Source: Planktomarina sp.
GTDB taxonomy: Bacteria; Pseudomonadota; Alphaproteobacteria; Rhodobacterales; Rhodobacteraceae
NCBI GenBank assembly: GCA_017856985.1
Contig: JAFMEA010000014.1
Span: 1 to 48,163 of the forward strand
DNA: 48,163 nucleotides
Direction of reading: 5' to 3'
Below, in pieces: positions 35,900 to 47,950 of this stretch. The notes under the pieces are model-generated. The model was not told the origin of the DNA and did not search any database. It saw only the letters and a program-made list of their open reading frames with translations. Position 1 is the first letter of the stretch. Each line of letters starts with the position of its first letter. The position numbers and the translations under genes were made by a program.

Positions 35900-36360
35900 C
35901 GGAAACTACTTCTCAAAAGAAACTCCGCCCAACTTTCTGGGAAAGCGTTCCTCTTAATAAAATGACTGACGATGAGTGGGAGGCGCTGTGTGACGGTTGC
36001 GGTCGCTGCTGTTTAAATAAGTTGGAAGACCCAGATACTGGACATGTGGCACTCACACGAATTGCGTGCCGTCTTTTGGATAATGAAAGTTGTCGCTGCG
36101 CGCAGTATGACATTAGGCATCAATTCGTGCCAGAATGCATCCGTATGACCTCGGAAACAATCGCAAAACATGCTTATTGGTTGCCTAATACATGTGCATA
36201 CAAGTTACTGCATGAGGGGAAAAAACTGCCAGATTGGCATCCATTGCTAACTGGTACAGAACAATCGGTACACGCCGCTGGTATCTCTGTTCAAGGCTGG
36301 AGCATACCAGAGTTTGAGGTGCCTGAAGATGAGTGGGAAGACCATATTGTTGAAAGATAA
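35896..36360 (+). CDS. YcgN family cysteine-cluster protein (UPF0260)
   Basis: 154 aa. Nine cysteines are conserved-looking: Cys32, 35, 38 and 39 in LCDGCGRCC, then Cys58, Cys66, Cys68, Cys81 and Cys100. This is the pattern of YcgN/UPF0260 proteins, thought to bind a metal or Fe-S cluster. NDVEWEALCDGCG-like starts and the YDIRHQFVPECIRM stretch support the family. Function unknown. It overlaps ribF by 4 bp (ATGA) and is 3 bp before ltaE, so it probably belongs to one operon with them. Confidence 0.9.
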   Translation: MTETTSQKKLRPTFWESVPLNKMTDDEWEALCDGCGRCCLNKLEDPDTGHVALTRIACRLLDNESCRCAQYDIRHQFVPECIRMTSETIAKHAYWLPNTCAYKLLHEGKKLPDWHPLLTGTEQSVHAAGISVQGWSIPEFEVPEDEWEDHIVER

Positions 36361-36363
36361 AAG

Positions 36364-37413
36364 ATGAATTTTGCATCTGACAACTCTGGGCCAGTTCACC
36401 CCAAAGTAATGGACGCTTTAGTTAACGCAAATACTGGCTACGCGCTACCATATGGCAAAGATGATCTTACAACGCAGACCCTACAGGATATTCGAAACCT
36501 ATTTGACGCACCCAACGCGGCAGTATTTTTAACTTCGCTTGGAACAGCAGCAAACTCCATAACTCTGGCAACGCTGACACAGCCATGGGAAACAATTTTT
36601 TGTCATCCGTTGGCGCATATCCATAAAGATGAGTGCAACGCACCTGAGTTTTACTCTGGAGGCGCTAAACTGACTTTAGTATCCGGCGCAGATGCAAAGG
36701 TGGAAGCAAAAAACTTACGCAATACAATTTTAGAGGAAGAAAATCGTGGTCCTCACGGGCCACAACGCGGGCCAATCTCCCTGACTCAAATCACGGAACG
36801 AGGGACTGTTTATAGCCTTGAAGAAATCCAAAGTATTGCTGCTGTGGCCAAAGAATTTGAAGTACCTTTGCACATGGATGGAGCCCGTTTTGCTAATGCA
36901 CTGCAAACTCTAGGATGTTCAGCAGCTGAGATGACATGGAAGTCTGGTGTCGACGCAGTAACTTTTGGCGGTACAAAGAATGGATTGATGGCAGTAGAAG
37001 CAGTCATTTTTTTTGATCCAAAATATGCGTGGGAATTTGAACTTCGACGCAAACGAGGCGCTCATCTTTTCTCAAAACATCGATACTTAGCAGCACAAAT
37101 GCAGTCATATTTAGAGGATGATCTGTGGTTGAACCTTGCCCAAAAAGCCAATCATTCTTGTGCTAAATTAGTAAAAGGATTGAAGAAAAACTCAGAGGTC
37201 CAGCTCGACTTTGAACCAGCGGCCAATATGATCTTCGCCCGTTGGACACGAGAAAGCCACCAACGCTTACATGCAGCAGGAGCACAATATTATGTTCTGG
37301 CTGGAGATTATACAACTGGACACAAAAGTGAGATGCTGGCAGCACGATTAGTGACAGATTGGTCTATATCAGACCAAGATATAAATAAATTCTTGGATAT
37401 TCTGAACAGTTAA
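36364..37413 (+). CDS. ltaE: LtaE-type low-specificity L-threonine aldolase
   Basis: 349 aa fold-type I PLP enzyme that cleaves threonine or allo-threonine to glycine and acetaldehyde. The PLP-linked lysine is Lys205 in TFGGTKNGL, and HMDGARFANA (170-179) carries the Asp and Arg that hold the cofactor and substrate. NFASDNSGPVHP at the N-terminus is also typical. It follows ycgN by 3 bp. A 245 bp gap to prs follows. Confidence 0.93.
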   Translation: MNFASDNSGPVHPKVMDALVNANTGYALPYGKDDLTTQTLQDIRNLFDAPNAAVFLTSLGTAANSITLATLTQPWETIFCHPLAHIHKDECNAPEFYSGGAKLTLVSGADAKVEAKNLRNTILEEENRGPHGPQRGPISLTQITERGTVYSLEEIQSIAAVAKEFEVPLHMDGARFANALQTLGCSAAEMTWKSGVDAVTFGGTKNGLMAVEAVIFFDPKYAWEFELRRKRGAHLFSKHRYLAAQMQSYLEDDLWLNLAQKANHSCAKLVKGLKKNSEVQLDFEPAANMIFARWTRESHQRLHAAGAQYYVLAGDYTTGHKSEMLAARLVTDWSISDQDINKFLDILNS

Positions 37414-37613
37414 ATACCATCCGTTAAAATCAAACTCACAGACCAATAGTTCACACCTGAATTATGCTTACGTGTACGGGCTTCGGTAAAAGTTTTAGTA
37501 AGGTATTTTAAAAGACCAATTATTGCAAAAAAAATAATAAATATAGGCTATGATTTTCGTTTTTTACCGAACAGACCTGTGCCGAGTGGTAAGGTCGTGC
37601 TAAAGTTTACCAA

Positions 37614-37635
37614 CTTTGGCCGACTCATGCCAAAG
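37614..37635 (+). other. hairpin in the prs leader
   Basis: CTTTGGC (37614-37620) and GCCAAAG (37629-37635) form a 7 bp stem with an 8-base loop, 23 bp before the prs ATG. Flanking AAAG and CTTT could add pairs through an interrupted stem. No T tract follows, so it is not a terminator. It may be a translation or transcription control element; no known riboswitch is recognised. The remainder of the 245 bp spacer 37414-37613 is AT-rich without a gene. Confidence 0.35.
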
Positions 37636-37658
37636 CTTTCATACTGAGGGATGCTCTT

Positions 37659-38678
37659 ATGGCTGCTGTCGACGAACCTAAACTTATCTCGGGCAATTCC
37701 AATCTTACATTAGCAAGATCAGTGGCAAGGCGTATGTCGCTGCATCGTGGTGTAAACCTAGAATTGGTAGATGCACGAGTAGAACAGTTTAACGATGGTG
37801 AAATATTTGTTGAGGTTTATGAAAATGTACGTGGGGAAGACATGTTCATAATCCAACCAACTTCTCGTCCAGCCAATGACGCCTTAATGGAACTCTTAGT
37901 TATTGCGGACGCTCTAAAGCGATCTTCTGCTAGCCGAATTACGGCTGTGATCCCGTATTTTGGTTATGCGCGGCAAGACCGCCGCAGCAAGGCACGAACG
38001 CCAATTACTGCAAAACTAGTTGCAAATATGCTTGAAAAAGCAGGGATCGAGAGGATCCTTACCCTTGATCTACACGCAACCCAGATCCAGGGTTTTTTCG
38101 ATATTCCTGTAGATAATCTATATGCATCACCCGTGTATGCCCTCGACGTCAAACATAATTTTAAAGATCAGATAGACAATCTCACAGTAGTGTCACCCGA
38201 CATAGGAGGTGTAGCCCGAGCTCGCGACTTGGCACAGCGTGTTGGGGCACCGTTATCAATAGTCGACAAACGCCGTGAGAAACCTGGTGAGATTGCGGAG
38301 ATGACGGTTATTGGCAATGTTGAAGGCCGGACCTGTTTGATAGTTGACGATATTATAGATACAGCGGGTACACTGTGCAAAGCAGCAGATGTACTGCTGC
38401 AAAATGGGGCCAAAGAGGTGCACTCGTACATAACCCACGGGGTATTGTCAGGCCCTGCCGTCGAACGGATTAGTAAATCGTCTATGAAAAATTTGGTAAT
38501 AACAGACACAATAGAAGCTACAGATGCAGTTAAAAATGCGCCCAACATACGTATCGTACCAACGGCCCCAATATTTGCACAAGCGATACTAAATACTTGG
38601 AACGGCACTTCTGTTTCATCTCTTTTTTCGACGAAAACACTTTCGGCAATTTATGAAGGAATTTATGATTGCGAGTAA
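37659..38678 (+). CDS. prs: Prs, ribose-phosphate pyrophosphokinase
   Basis: 339 aa. It makes PRPP for purine, pyrimidine, histidine and tryptophan synthesis. The signature [20 protein letters not shown] and the PRPP-binding loop [18 protein letters not shown] are present, with [11 protein letters not shown] in the ATP-binding flag region. GAGGG precedes the ATG. Convergent with the atp operon, 30 bp apart, with no clear terminator between them. Confidence 0.97.
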   Translation: MAAVDEPKLISGNSNLTLARSVARRMSLHRGVNLELVDARVEQFNDGEIFVEVYENVRGEDMFIIQPTSRPANDALMELLVIADALKRSSASRITAVIPYFGYARQDRRSKARTPITAKLVANMLEKAGIERILTLDLHATQIQGFFDIPVDNLYASPVYALDVKHNFKDQIDNLTVVSPDIGGVARARDLAQRVGAPLSIVDKRREKPGEIAEMTVIGNVEGRTCLIVDDIIDTAGTLCKAADVLLQNGAKEVHSYITHGVLSGPAVERISKSSMKNLVITDTIEATDAVKNAPNIRIVPTAPIFAQAILNTWNGTSVSSLFSTKTLSAIYEGIYDCE

Positions 38679-38708
38679 AAGGTTACAGTTTTAGGCTAGT
38701 TTGGATAT

Positions 38709-39115
38709 TTAGACCACACTTAAACCCAGAGTTCCAGCCAAGGCTAAAGCGTCAGCATATGTTTTGTTAACTGAATCTTTTGTGGTTTCATCAGATAAGT
38801 CTAGAAGCGCTTTAACGTCTCCAACCAAACTATCCATGTCTTCCTGTGTGAAACTTGACTTATTAGTCGCCCGAGCAGCGAGCACTGTTACGCCATCAGG
38901 CTTAACTTCTGCAAAACCGCCCGTGACAACATATTCCGTTGTCCCATCCACCCCACTAACCGACAGGATACCGGGGCGAAGTGTAGTCAGAATAGGAGCG
39001 TGATTAGGCATAGCCGTCATATCTCCCTCTGAACCTGGAAGTTGAACCTCTTTCGCCATAAATGAAGCTATGCTCTTTTCTGGACTTACAAGGTCAAAGT
39101 TCATTTCATCTGCCA

Positions 39116-39116
<1 letters not shown>
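38709..39116 (-). CDS. atpC: AtpC, F1-ATPase epsilon subunit
   Basis: 135 aa. The N-terminal beta-sandwich contains LVSPEKSIASFMAKEVQLPG and GDMTAMPNHAPILTTLRPG, standard for epsilon; a short helical C-terminus follows. It regulates and couples rotation in F1. The ATG shares one base with the atpD stop (TGATG). Last gene of the F1 operon. Confidence 0.97.
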
Positions 39117-41427
<2,311 letters not shown>

Positions 41428-41439
41428 ATGCCGGCGTCC

Positions 41440-42975
41440 TTATGCAAAATCTGAAGCAAAATCATCGAGGGCCGCTTTGATTTTATCTTCAGCATCCCCC
41501 TTAATTTTTGGATCATCATTTGTAATCATCGCCAACACATCGCTCGCCTTACCGCGAAGGTGAGCTAACAAACTAGCTTCAAAGCGACTGACATCTGCTA
41601 CGGCAATTTTATCTAAATAACCTTTAGTACCAGCATAAATCACACAAACAATTTCTGCATTCGACATGGGAGAATACTGCGGTTGTTTCATCAACTCTGT
41701 CAGCCGCGCACCACGCGCCAATAAGCGCTGTGTCGCTGCGTCCAGGTCTGAACCAAACTGTGCAAAAGCAGCCATCTCACGATATTGCGCTAATTCTAAT
41801 TTAACAGGACCTGCCACAGATTTCATAGAGTTTGTTTGAGCTGACGATCCAACTCTTGAGACTGATAGACCCGTATTCACTGCCGGACGAATGCCTTGGT
41901 AGAACAATTCAGTTTCTAAAAAGATTTGGCCATCAGTTATAGAAATTACGTTAGTAGGAATAAACGCCGACACATCTCCACCTTGGGTTTCTATTATGGG
42001 CAGGGCAGTCAAGGAACCAGACCCATTATCTTCGTTCAATTTAGAAGAGCGTTCCAACAGTCGGGAGTGAAGATAAAACACATCACCTGGATATGCCTCA
42101 CGACCAGGCGGACGACGCAAAAGTAACGACATCTGGCGATATGAAACAGCTTGTTTTGATAGATCATCATAAATGATCAAAGCATGCTTACCATTATCTC
42201 TGAAATATTCGGCCATAGAAGTTGCAGCATAGGGCGCCAAAAATTGCATTGGTGCAGGATCCGACGCTGTCGCTGCTACTATAATTGAATAATCAATCGC
42301 TCCAGATTCTTCCAGCTTTTTTACAAGCTGAGCAACTGTAGAACGTTTTTGTCCAATAGCCACATAGACGCAGTATAATTTTCCAGTATCGTCGGTTGCT
42401 GCGTCATTGTACGACTTCTGATTTAGTATCGTGTCCAAAGCTACAGCCGTCTTCCCAGTCTGGCGGTCACCAATAATCAACTCTCGCTGGCCGCGGCCAA
42501 TTGGGATCATCGCATCAACTGATTTTAAACCTGTAGCCATCGGTTCATGAACTGATTTACGAGGAATAATCCCTGGAGCTTTTACGTCAGCTTGGCTCCG
42601 CATCTTTGTTTTAATTGGGCCTTTTCCGTCTAAAGGGTTCCCAAGGCCATCAACAACCCGTCCTAACAATTCTGGCCCGACAGGTACGTCAACGATTGAG
42701 TTAGTCCTCTTGACTATATCGCCTTCTTTAATGTCACGGTCTGTACCAAAGATAACAACACCAACGTTATCGGCCTCTAAGTTCAAAGCCATTCCTTGAA
42801 TACCACCAGGGAACTCGACCATTTCTCCAGCCTGGACATTGTCCAACCCATACACTCGCGCGATCCCGTCTCCAACAGAAAGCACTCGCCCTACCTCAGA
42901 AACCTCCGCTTCTTTGCCAAAATTTTTGATTTGTTCTTTTAATATCGCAGAAATTTCTGCAGCTTCGATCGCCAT
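41440..42975 (-). CDS. atpA: AtpA, F1-ATPase alpha subunit
   Basis: 511 aa. The non-catalytic P-loop GDRQTGKT is at 169-176, the same position as in E. coli, and [12 protein letters not shown] holds the arginine finger. Its ATG follows the atpH stop with no gap. Length and sequence are fully typical. Confidence 0.99.
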   Translation of the reverse strand: MAIEAAEISAILKEQIKNFGKEAEVSEVGRVLSVGDGIARVYGLDNVQAGEMVEFPGGIQGMALNLEADNVGVVIFGTDRDIKEGDIVKRTNSIVDVPVGPELLGRVVDGLGNPLDGKGPIKTKMRSQADVKAPGIIPRKSVHEPMATGLKSVDAMIPIGRGQRELIIGDRQTGKTAVALDTILNQKSYNDAATDDTGKLYCVYVAIGQKRSTVAQLVKKLEESGAIDYSIIVAATASDPAPMQFLAPYAATSMAEYFRDNGKHALIIYDDLSKQAVSYRQMSLLLRRPPGREAYPGDVFYLHSRLLERSSKLNEDNGSGSLTALPIIETQGGDVSAFIPTNVISITDGQIFLETELFYQGIRPAVNTGLSVSRVGSSAQTNSMKSVAGPVKLELAQYREMAAFAQFGSDLDAATQRLLARGARLTELMKQPQYSPMSNAEIVCVIYAGTKGYLDKIAVADVSRFEASLLAHLRGKASDVLAMITNDDPKIKGDAEDKIKAALDDFASDFA

Positions 42976-43536
42976 TTATCCGACCTCTTTCATTTTGTTC
43001 TGAAGTGCATTGAGTTTGGCCCTAATCGATGTATCGATCATTTTTGAGCCTACCTTAACTACTAGACCACCAATAAGGCTTTCATCGACAGTCGCCTTTA
43101 ATTCAACATCCATACTCATTTGTGCCTTTAAGGTCTTGGCCAAGGTTGCAGCCTGTACCTTGCTCAACGCTTTAGCAGAGATAACCTCTGCAGTTACTTG
43201 ACCTTTTTCTTCGGAAATCCGACTTCTTAACGCAGCCAGCAAATTTGGCATTACAAACAAACGGCGTTTTTTTGCCATTAGAGCTAGAGTATTTACCATA
43301 GTAGGCTGAAGCTTCATTGACCGAGCTACCACTTCAATTGCCTGACCAACCTCACCACGGGTGTAAAGCGGCGACGTCACCAATGAACGTAAGTCCGAAC
43401 TCAAGGTTAAAGCTTCGTCAAGATCATCCACATCTTTTTCTAACTGCTTCAATTTCTTTTCTTCTTTCGCAAGCTCAAACACCGCTGTTGCATAGCGGCT
43501 CGCAATTCCGGAAGAGATTGACGCTGGTTCAGACAA
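42976..43536 (-). CDS. atpH: AtpH, F1-ATPase delta subunit
   Basis: 186 aa from a TTG at 43536, reading [22 protein letters not shown]. This matches the usual start of related delta subunits and has GAGGG about seven bases upstream. A TTG two codons earlier is the alternative; there is no ATG. Delta joins F1 to the peripheral stalk. It is the first gene of atpHAGDC; the F0 genes lie elsewhere, as is normal in alphaproteobacteria. The use of a TTG start may hold delta synthesis down. Confidence 0.95.
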   Translation of the reverse strand: MSEPASISSGIASRYATAVFELAKEEKKLKQLEKDVDDLDEALTLSSDLRSLVTSPLYTRGEVGQAIEVVARSMKLQPTMVNTLALMAKKRRLFVMPNLLAALRSRISEEKGQVTAEVISAKALSKVQAATLAKTLKAQMSMDVELKATVDESLIGGLVVKVGSKMIDTSIRAKLNALQNKMKEVG

Positions 43537-43562
43537 GAGCAACCCTCTACTTAAGTACCAAT

Positions 43563-43579
43563 CCGAACGGAATGTTCGG
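43563..43579 (-). other. hairpin in the atp operon leader
   Basis: CCGAAC (43563-43568) and GTTCGG (43574-43579) make a perfect 6 bp stem with a 5-base loop, about 26 bp before the atpH start. No T tract follows on the minus strand, so termination is unlikely. It may stabilise the leader or influence initiation at the TTG start. Confidence 0.35.
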
Positions 43580-43629
43580 TCTGGGAATTCAAACGCGCAA
43601 CACCAAGACGCGCTATCAATTTCGGCTGG

Positions 43630-43658
43630 GGTGTAGCAGAGGGTTTACTGTCCTGCAA
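43630..43658 (-). promoter_or_regulatory. atp operon promoter candidate
   Basis: On the minus strand TTGCAG (43653-43658) and TACACC (43630-43635) are separated by 17 bp, giving a leader of about 90 bases for atpH. The -10 is a moderate match. The rest of the 253 bp spacer 43537-43789 shows no gene; a 4 bp stem followed by seven T at 43695-43716 is only a weak terminator candidate for the upstream gene. Confidence 0.4.
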
Positions 43659-43789
43659 TGCCCATGAGTCTCAATTTTCATTTCATAATCAAAGAAAAAA
43701 AGAGCCTCAAACGAGGTGCGACGGTTTGTGTCTAACTAAGTCCTTTCAAAATACCCGAATCTTTCAGAATTTGGGTTGCCAGGCTTGGG

Positions 43790-44530
43790 TCAAATTGGTT
43801 CGGTCACTTTTATACCCTCCAGCATGCCCAAAGGTCGTGAAATAATTTGACCCAAGCCAGGCCTACGAGGCCGAGGAACCTGTTTGCTAACCTCAAGAAT
43901 TAATACACCCCCACCCCACCAGGTCGGAATATATTGACCAATGTTCTCGATTGGTTGTGCCACCCGTCGCCAAAAGCGATTATCCCAAGGTGGCTGGTAT
44001 AACGCTGTAACATGGTGCGTTGGCAAAAAACCGTGCGATTTAAGTCCGGATTCTAGTTGACCCGCTGTGTAGGGACGGGCAAAAGAAAACGGTGTCCCAT
44101 CACGCCGAGCCCACAAACTCGCACGATTAGGCACTATGAAGATTGCTCTGCCGGCTGGTTCTAATACTCGATAACATTCCTCCAGCACTGCAGCCGAATG
44201 CTCTGACGTGTCTAACCCATGTAAAATAAGTAACTTGTCGATGGATCCAGTTTCTACAGGCCATCGAGTTTCTTCACAAAGTACCGATTGATTGGGAGAA
44301 CCACTGGGCCAGTGCATTGCACCCTGGCGGGCAGGCATCAACGCCGCAACACGACGCGCATCTTTAAGAAATGGCCTCAATATCGGCACGGCAAAGCCGT
44401 AGCCAACAACCGTCTGTCCTTTAGCACTCGGCCATAACCGAACAACTTGATCACTCAACGCACGCTGAACAGACCGACCAAGTGCCGAAGCATAATAAAA
44501 TTCCCTTAAGTCGCGCACATCAATATGCAT
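43790..44530 (-). CDS. class I SAM-dependent methyltransferase-like protein
   Basis: 246 aa from the ATG at 44530, which begins MHIDVRDLREFYYASALG; the hydrophobic 20-codon extension upstream runs close to gloB and is not expected. A methyltransferase-type core is suggested by VVGYGFAVPILRPF (motif I region), then DKLLILHGLDTSEHSAAVLEECYRVLEPAGRAIFIVPNR, the usual motif following the catalytic site. The protein is conserved beside gloB in related bacteria. The substrate is unknown; the glycine-rich SAM loop is not perfect. Confidence 0.82.
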   Translation of the reverse strand: MHIDVRDLREFYYASALGRSVQRALSDQVVRLWPSAKGQTVVGYGFAVPILRPFLKDARRVAALMPARQGAMHWPSGSPNQSVLCEETRWPVETGSIDKLLILHGLDTSEHSAAVLEECYRVLEPAGRAIFIVPNRASLWARRDGTPFSFARPYTAGQLESGLKSHGFLPTHHVTALYQPPWDNRFWRRVAQPIENIGQYIPTWWGGGVLILEVSKQVPRPRRPGLGQIISRPLGMLEGIKVTEPI

Positions 44531-44591
44531 TGCAGATAAGCTTTCTTGGATTACAATAATAACAAAACTAATAAATAGAAAAGAAACCACG

Positions 44592-45389
44592 ATGGCAAAT
44601 ATGTCTATTAAAATTCATACTATACCGTGCTTATCTGATAACTACGCTTTTTTAATCCATAACTGCGATACTGGTACCGCATCCATAATTGATGTGCCCG
44701 AAGCAAAGCCTATCATAAAAAAAATTATTGAATTAGACATTGCTGTCACTGAAATTTTCTTAACGCACCACCATCAGGATCACATTGATGGGCTACCTGA
44801 CTTACAGGACTGGCTAGCCGTGCAACGAAATGGGGCAACCTGCAGAGTCATTGGAGCAAAAGCTGATGCGCACAGATTGCCAAAACTAGATTACGCTGTT
44901 GAACCAGGTGAAAATATTGATATTTTGGGAATTAAAAGCCAAGTAATTGACGTATCGGGCCATACTATTGGCCATATAGCCCTGTATATGCGGGAAATTA
45001 ATGCCGTCTTTTCTGCTGACAGCTTAATGGCAATGGGTTGTGGTCGGCTTTTTGAGGGCTCTGCAACGCAAATGTGGCAAAGTCTTTTGAGGCTTCGTGC
45101 ATTGCCAGATAACACGACTGTATACTCAGGCCACGAATACACAGCCACCAATATGGTTTTCGCCCAATCGCTTGGCGAAACAAACCCCGAGTGTGAAGCC
45201 CGTGCAGCTGAGATTAAAAAAAATAGGGCTTCTGGGTTACCAACAGTACCGAGTAACTTAGGGGTAGAAAAGAGAACTAATCCCTTTTTGAGGGCCGATG
45301 ACGCCAAATTTCAGGCTTCAATTGGGATGCTAGGCGAAGTTCCAGAAAAAGTTTTTGCCAAAATTCGGATCAAAAAGGATAATTTTTAG
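44592..45389 (+). CDS. gloB: GloB, hydroxyacylglutathione hydrolase (glyoxalase II)
   Basis: 265 aa metallo-beta-lactamase-fold enzyme that hydrolyses S-lactoylglutathione in methylglyoxal detoxification. The binuclear metal motif is THHHQDHIDG with His59, His61, Asp63 and His64; further ligands are in VSGHTIGHIALY, FSADSLMAMGCGRLFEG and YSGHEYT. The C-terminal glutathione-binding helix with KRTNPFLRA is present. The first ATG is used, and the one three codons later is also possible. It is divergent from the methyltransferase-like gene across 61 bp. Confidence 0.96.
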   Translation: MANMSIKIHTIPCLSDNYAFLIHNCDTGTASIIDVPEAKPIIKKIIELDIAVTEIFLTHHHQDHIDGLPDLQDWLAVQRNGATCRVIGAKADAHRLPKLDYAVEPGENIDILGIKSQVIDVSGHTIGHIALYMREINAVFSADSLMAMGCGRLFEGSATQMWQSLLRLRALPDNTTVYSGHEYTATNMVFAQSLGETNPECEARAAEIKKNRASGLPTVPSNLGVEKRTNPFLRADDAKFQASIGMLGEVPEKVFAKIRIKKDNF

Positions 45390-45458
45390 CTAGTTTTAAG
45401 CCAAGAAATACCAAAAATGTTTTTTTTAGCACAGAAAATGCATATTACCCCTTGAAGG

Positions 45459-45488
45459 TTGGAAAAGAAAACCGAAGTCTAGTATAAC
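45459..45488 (+). promoter_or_regulatory. clpA promoter candidate
   Basis: TTGGAA (45459-45464) and TATAAC (45483-45488) are separated by 18 bp, about 40 bp before the clpA start. The -10 is a good match to consensus and the -35 moderate. A run of T at 45420-45427 lies upstream but has no strong stem before it. Confidence 0.35.
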
Positions 45489-45527
45489 AAAGATCTTCGT
45501 GATCATCCAAAACTATAGGAGAGCCGT

Positions 45528-47858
45528 GTGCCATCATTTTCATCAACTTTAGAAAATGCCATTCATGAAGCATTGGCAGCCGCAAACGCCCGTAAGCATG
45601 AGTTGGCAACGTTAGAACATCTCTTACTAGCTCTACTTGATGAGCCAGATGCCTCAAAGGTGATGCGAGCCTGTTCAGTTGATCTGAAAATATTACGGAA
45701 ACAACTTGTTGATTTTATTGAAGATGAGCTCACTACTTTAACAACTGATGTAGAAGGTTCAGAAGCCGTACCCACGGCAGCATTCCAGCGAGTGGTGCAG
45801 CGTGCAGCAATCCATGTACAGTCCTCTGGAAGGACAGAGGTCACAGGCGCTAATGTTTTGGTAGCCATATTTGCTGAACGCGAAAGTAATGCGGCGTTCT
45901 TCCTTCAGGAACAAGATATGACCCGTTATGATGCAGTAAATTTTATTGCTCATGGTGTGGCAAAGGATCCAGATTTTATTGAGAGTCGACCAGTCGTTGG
46001 CGCTGAAGATGACGAAGAGGTGTTAGCAGGTGAAGCAGGTGAAGCCGACGAAAAAGAAAGTGCTCTTGCAAAATATTGTGTAGATTTGAACGCAAAGGCC
46101 GCTCAAGGAGATGTTGACCCCTTGATTGGACGAGACCACGAAGTTGAACGTTGCATCCAGATACTTTGCCGTAGGCGCAAAAATAACCCCCTTTTGGTTG
46201 GTGACCCTGGTGTAGGAAAAACCGCGATTGCGGAGGGGTTAGCTCGAAAGATAGTACAATCTAAAACTCCTGCGATCCTACTTAAAACTACTATTTACTC
46301 TCTCGATATGGGGGCACTCTTAGCTGGCACTCGGTATCGTGGAGACTTTGAAGAACGTTTAAAGGCCGTAATGACGGAAATGGAAGACCACGATGATGCT
46401 GTTTTGTTCATCGACGAAATTCACACAGTTATCGGAGCAGGAGCCACTTCTGGGGGTGCAATGGATGCATCCAACTTATTAAAACCCGCACTGCAAGGTG
46501 GCAAGCTACGTTGCATGGGCTCTACTACCTACAAAGAGTTTCGACAACACTTTGAGAAAGATCGTGCCTTAGCAAGACGTTTCCAAAAAATTGATATTGT
46601 TGAGCCATCGGTAGAGGACAGTATTAAAATTTTAAAAGGCCTTAAGCCATACTTTGAGGAACACCACGATATAAAGTACACATCGGACGCAATTAAAATC
46701 GCAGTAGAACTCTCTTCACGCTATATTAATGACCGTAAACTTCCGGATAAGGCCATCGACGTGATTGATGAAGCTGGCGCGGCGCAACATCTGTTAAACG
46801 AAAACAAGAGGCGCAAAACTATAGGGGTCAAAGAGATTGAAGCTGTGGTGGCAAAAATTGCGAGGATCCCCGCCAAATCAGTTTCAAAAGACGATGCTGA
46901 AGTACTGCGCGACCTCGAGACGGGTCTAAAACGAGTTGTTTTCGGCCAAGATCCCGCAATTGAGGCAGTCGCATCAGCAATTAAACTATCACGGGCCGGG
47001 TTGCGGGAACCAGAGAAACCAATAGGAAACTACCTTTTTACCGGCCCCACTGGCGTAGGTAAAACTGAAGTAGCGAAGCAATTGGCTGATAGTTTAGGCG
47101 TTGAATTAATCCGTTTTGATATGTCTGAGTACATGGAAAAACATGCGATCAGTAGATTGATTGGAGCGCCTCCTGGCTATGTCGGCTTCGACCAAGGTGG
47201 CATGTTAACAGATGGTGTAGACCAGAACCCACACTGCGTTTTATTATTGGACGAAATTGAAAAAGCGCATCCCGATGTTTTTAATATTTTGTTGCAAGTA
47301 ATGGATCACGGCAAGCTCACTGACCACAATGGGAGAACCACAGATTTTCGGAATGTAATTTTAATTATGACTTCGAATGCTGGTGCATCAGAAATGTCAA
47401 AGGCCGCGATTGGATTTGGAAGGGATCGGCGAGAAGGCGAGGATACAGCGGCTATAGAGCGTACGTTTACGCCGGAATTTCGTAATCGCCTCGATGCAGT
47501 TGTTAGCTTCGCACCACTAGACCGAGATGTAATCGCGCAAGTGGTCGAAAAGTTTGTTCTACAGTTAGAGGCTCAACTAATGGACAGAAATGTTACTATT
47601 GAAATTACCAAATCAGCTGCAGATTGGCTAGGTAATAAGGGTTATGATGATAAAATGGGTGCTCGACCCTTAGGACGCGTCATTCAAGAACATATTAAAA
47701 AACCATTGGCAGAAGAACTATTATTTGGCGCCTTAATCAAAGGTGGAAATGTAAAGGTTTCAGTCAAAGAAGAAAAATTAGACCTTCAAATTGAAGAACC
47801 AAAGAAACCACTGATCACAGATAAGGGGCGCTCACCAAAGTTAATCACCGCAAAGTAA
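45528..47858 (+). CDS. clpA: ClpA, ATP-dependent Clp protease ATP-binding subunit
   Basis: 776 aa AAA+ unfoldase that feeds substrates to ClpP. The N-domain (about 1-145) begins FSSTLENAIHEALAAANARK and includes TLEHLLLALLDEPDA. The first AAA+ module has the Walker A motif GDPGVGKT and FIDEIHTVIGAG; the second has GPTGVGKTE, LLLDEIEKAHPDVFNILLQ and the ClpP-binding area. The linker between the N-domain and D1 is acidic. The start is GTG at 45528 with AGGAG just upstream. clpS, often next to clpA, is not within this window. Confidence 0.97.
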   Translation: MPSFSSTLENAIHEALAAANARKHELATLEHLLLALLDEPDASKVMRACSVDLKILRKQLVDFIEDELTTLTTDVEGSEAVPTAAFQRVVQRAAIHVQSSGRTEVTGANVLVAIFAERESNAAFFLQEQDMTRYDAVNFIAHGVAKDPDFIESRPVVGAEDDEEVLAGEAGEADEKESALAKYCVDLNAKAAQGDVDPLIGRDHEVERCIQILCRRRKNNPLLVGDPGVGKTAIAEGLARKIVQSKTPAILLKTTIYSLDMGALLAGTRYRGDFEERLKAVMTEMEDHDDAVLFIDEIHTVIGAGATSGGAMDASNLLKPALQGGKLRCMGSTTYKEFRQHFEKDRALARRFQKIDIVEPSVEDSIKILKGLKPYFEEHHDIKYTSDAIKIAVELSSRYINDRKLPDKAIDVIDEAGAAQHLLNENKRRKTIGVKEIEAVVAKIARIPAKSVSKDDAEVLRDLETGLKRVVFGQDPAIEAVASAIKLSRAGLREPEKPIGNYLFTGPTGVGKTEVAKQLADSLGVELIRFDMSEYMEKHAISRLIGAPPGYVGFDQGGMLTDGVDQNPHCVLLLDEIEKAHPDVFNILLQVMDHGKLTDHNGRTTDFRNVILIMTSNAGASEMSKAAIGFGRDRREGEDTAAIERTFTPEFRNRLDAVVSFAPLDRDVIAQVVEKFVLQLEAQLMDRNVTIEITKSAADWLGNKGYDDKMGARPLGRVIQEHIKKPLAEELLFGALIKGGNVKVSVKEEKLDLQIEEPKKPLITDKGRSPKLITAK

Positions 47859-47950
47859 CCACGTGACCTTCTAGCTTATAGGAAAGTGGCAGAGGCGAGC
47901 CATAATTAAGGTAAGAATAAGTTATATAAAATATAAATTCTTTACTTCGA

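Noticed and set aside
37414-37613. Searched for a tRNA or known riboswitch before prs
   Set aside because: No cloverleaf or familiar riboswitch core is visible; only AT-rich DNA and a hairpin nearer the gene.
43695-43716. Possible terminator of the methyltransferase-like gene
   Set aside because: The T7 tract is present on the minus strand but the stem is only 4 bp with a mismatch just outside, too weak to call.
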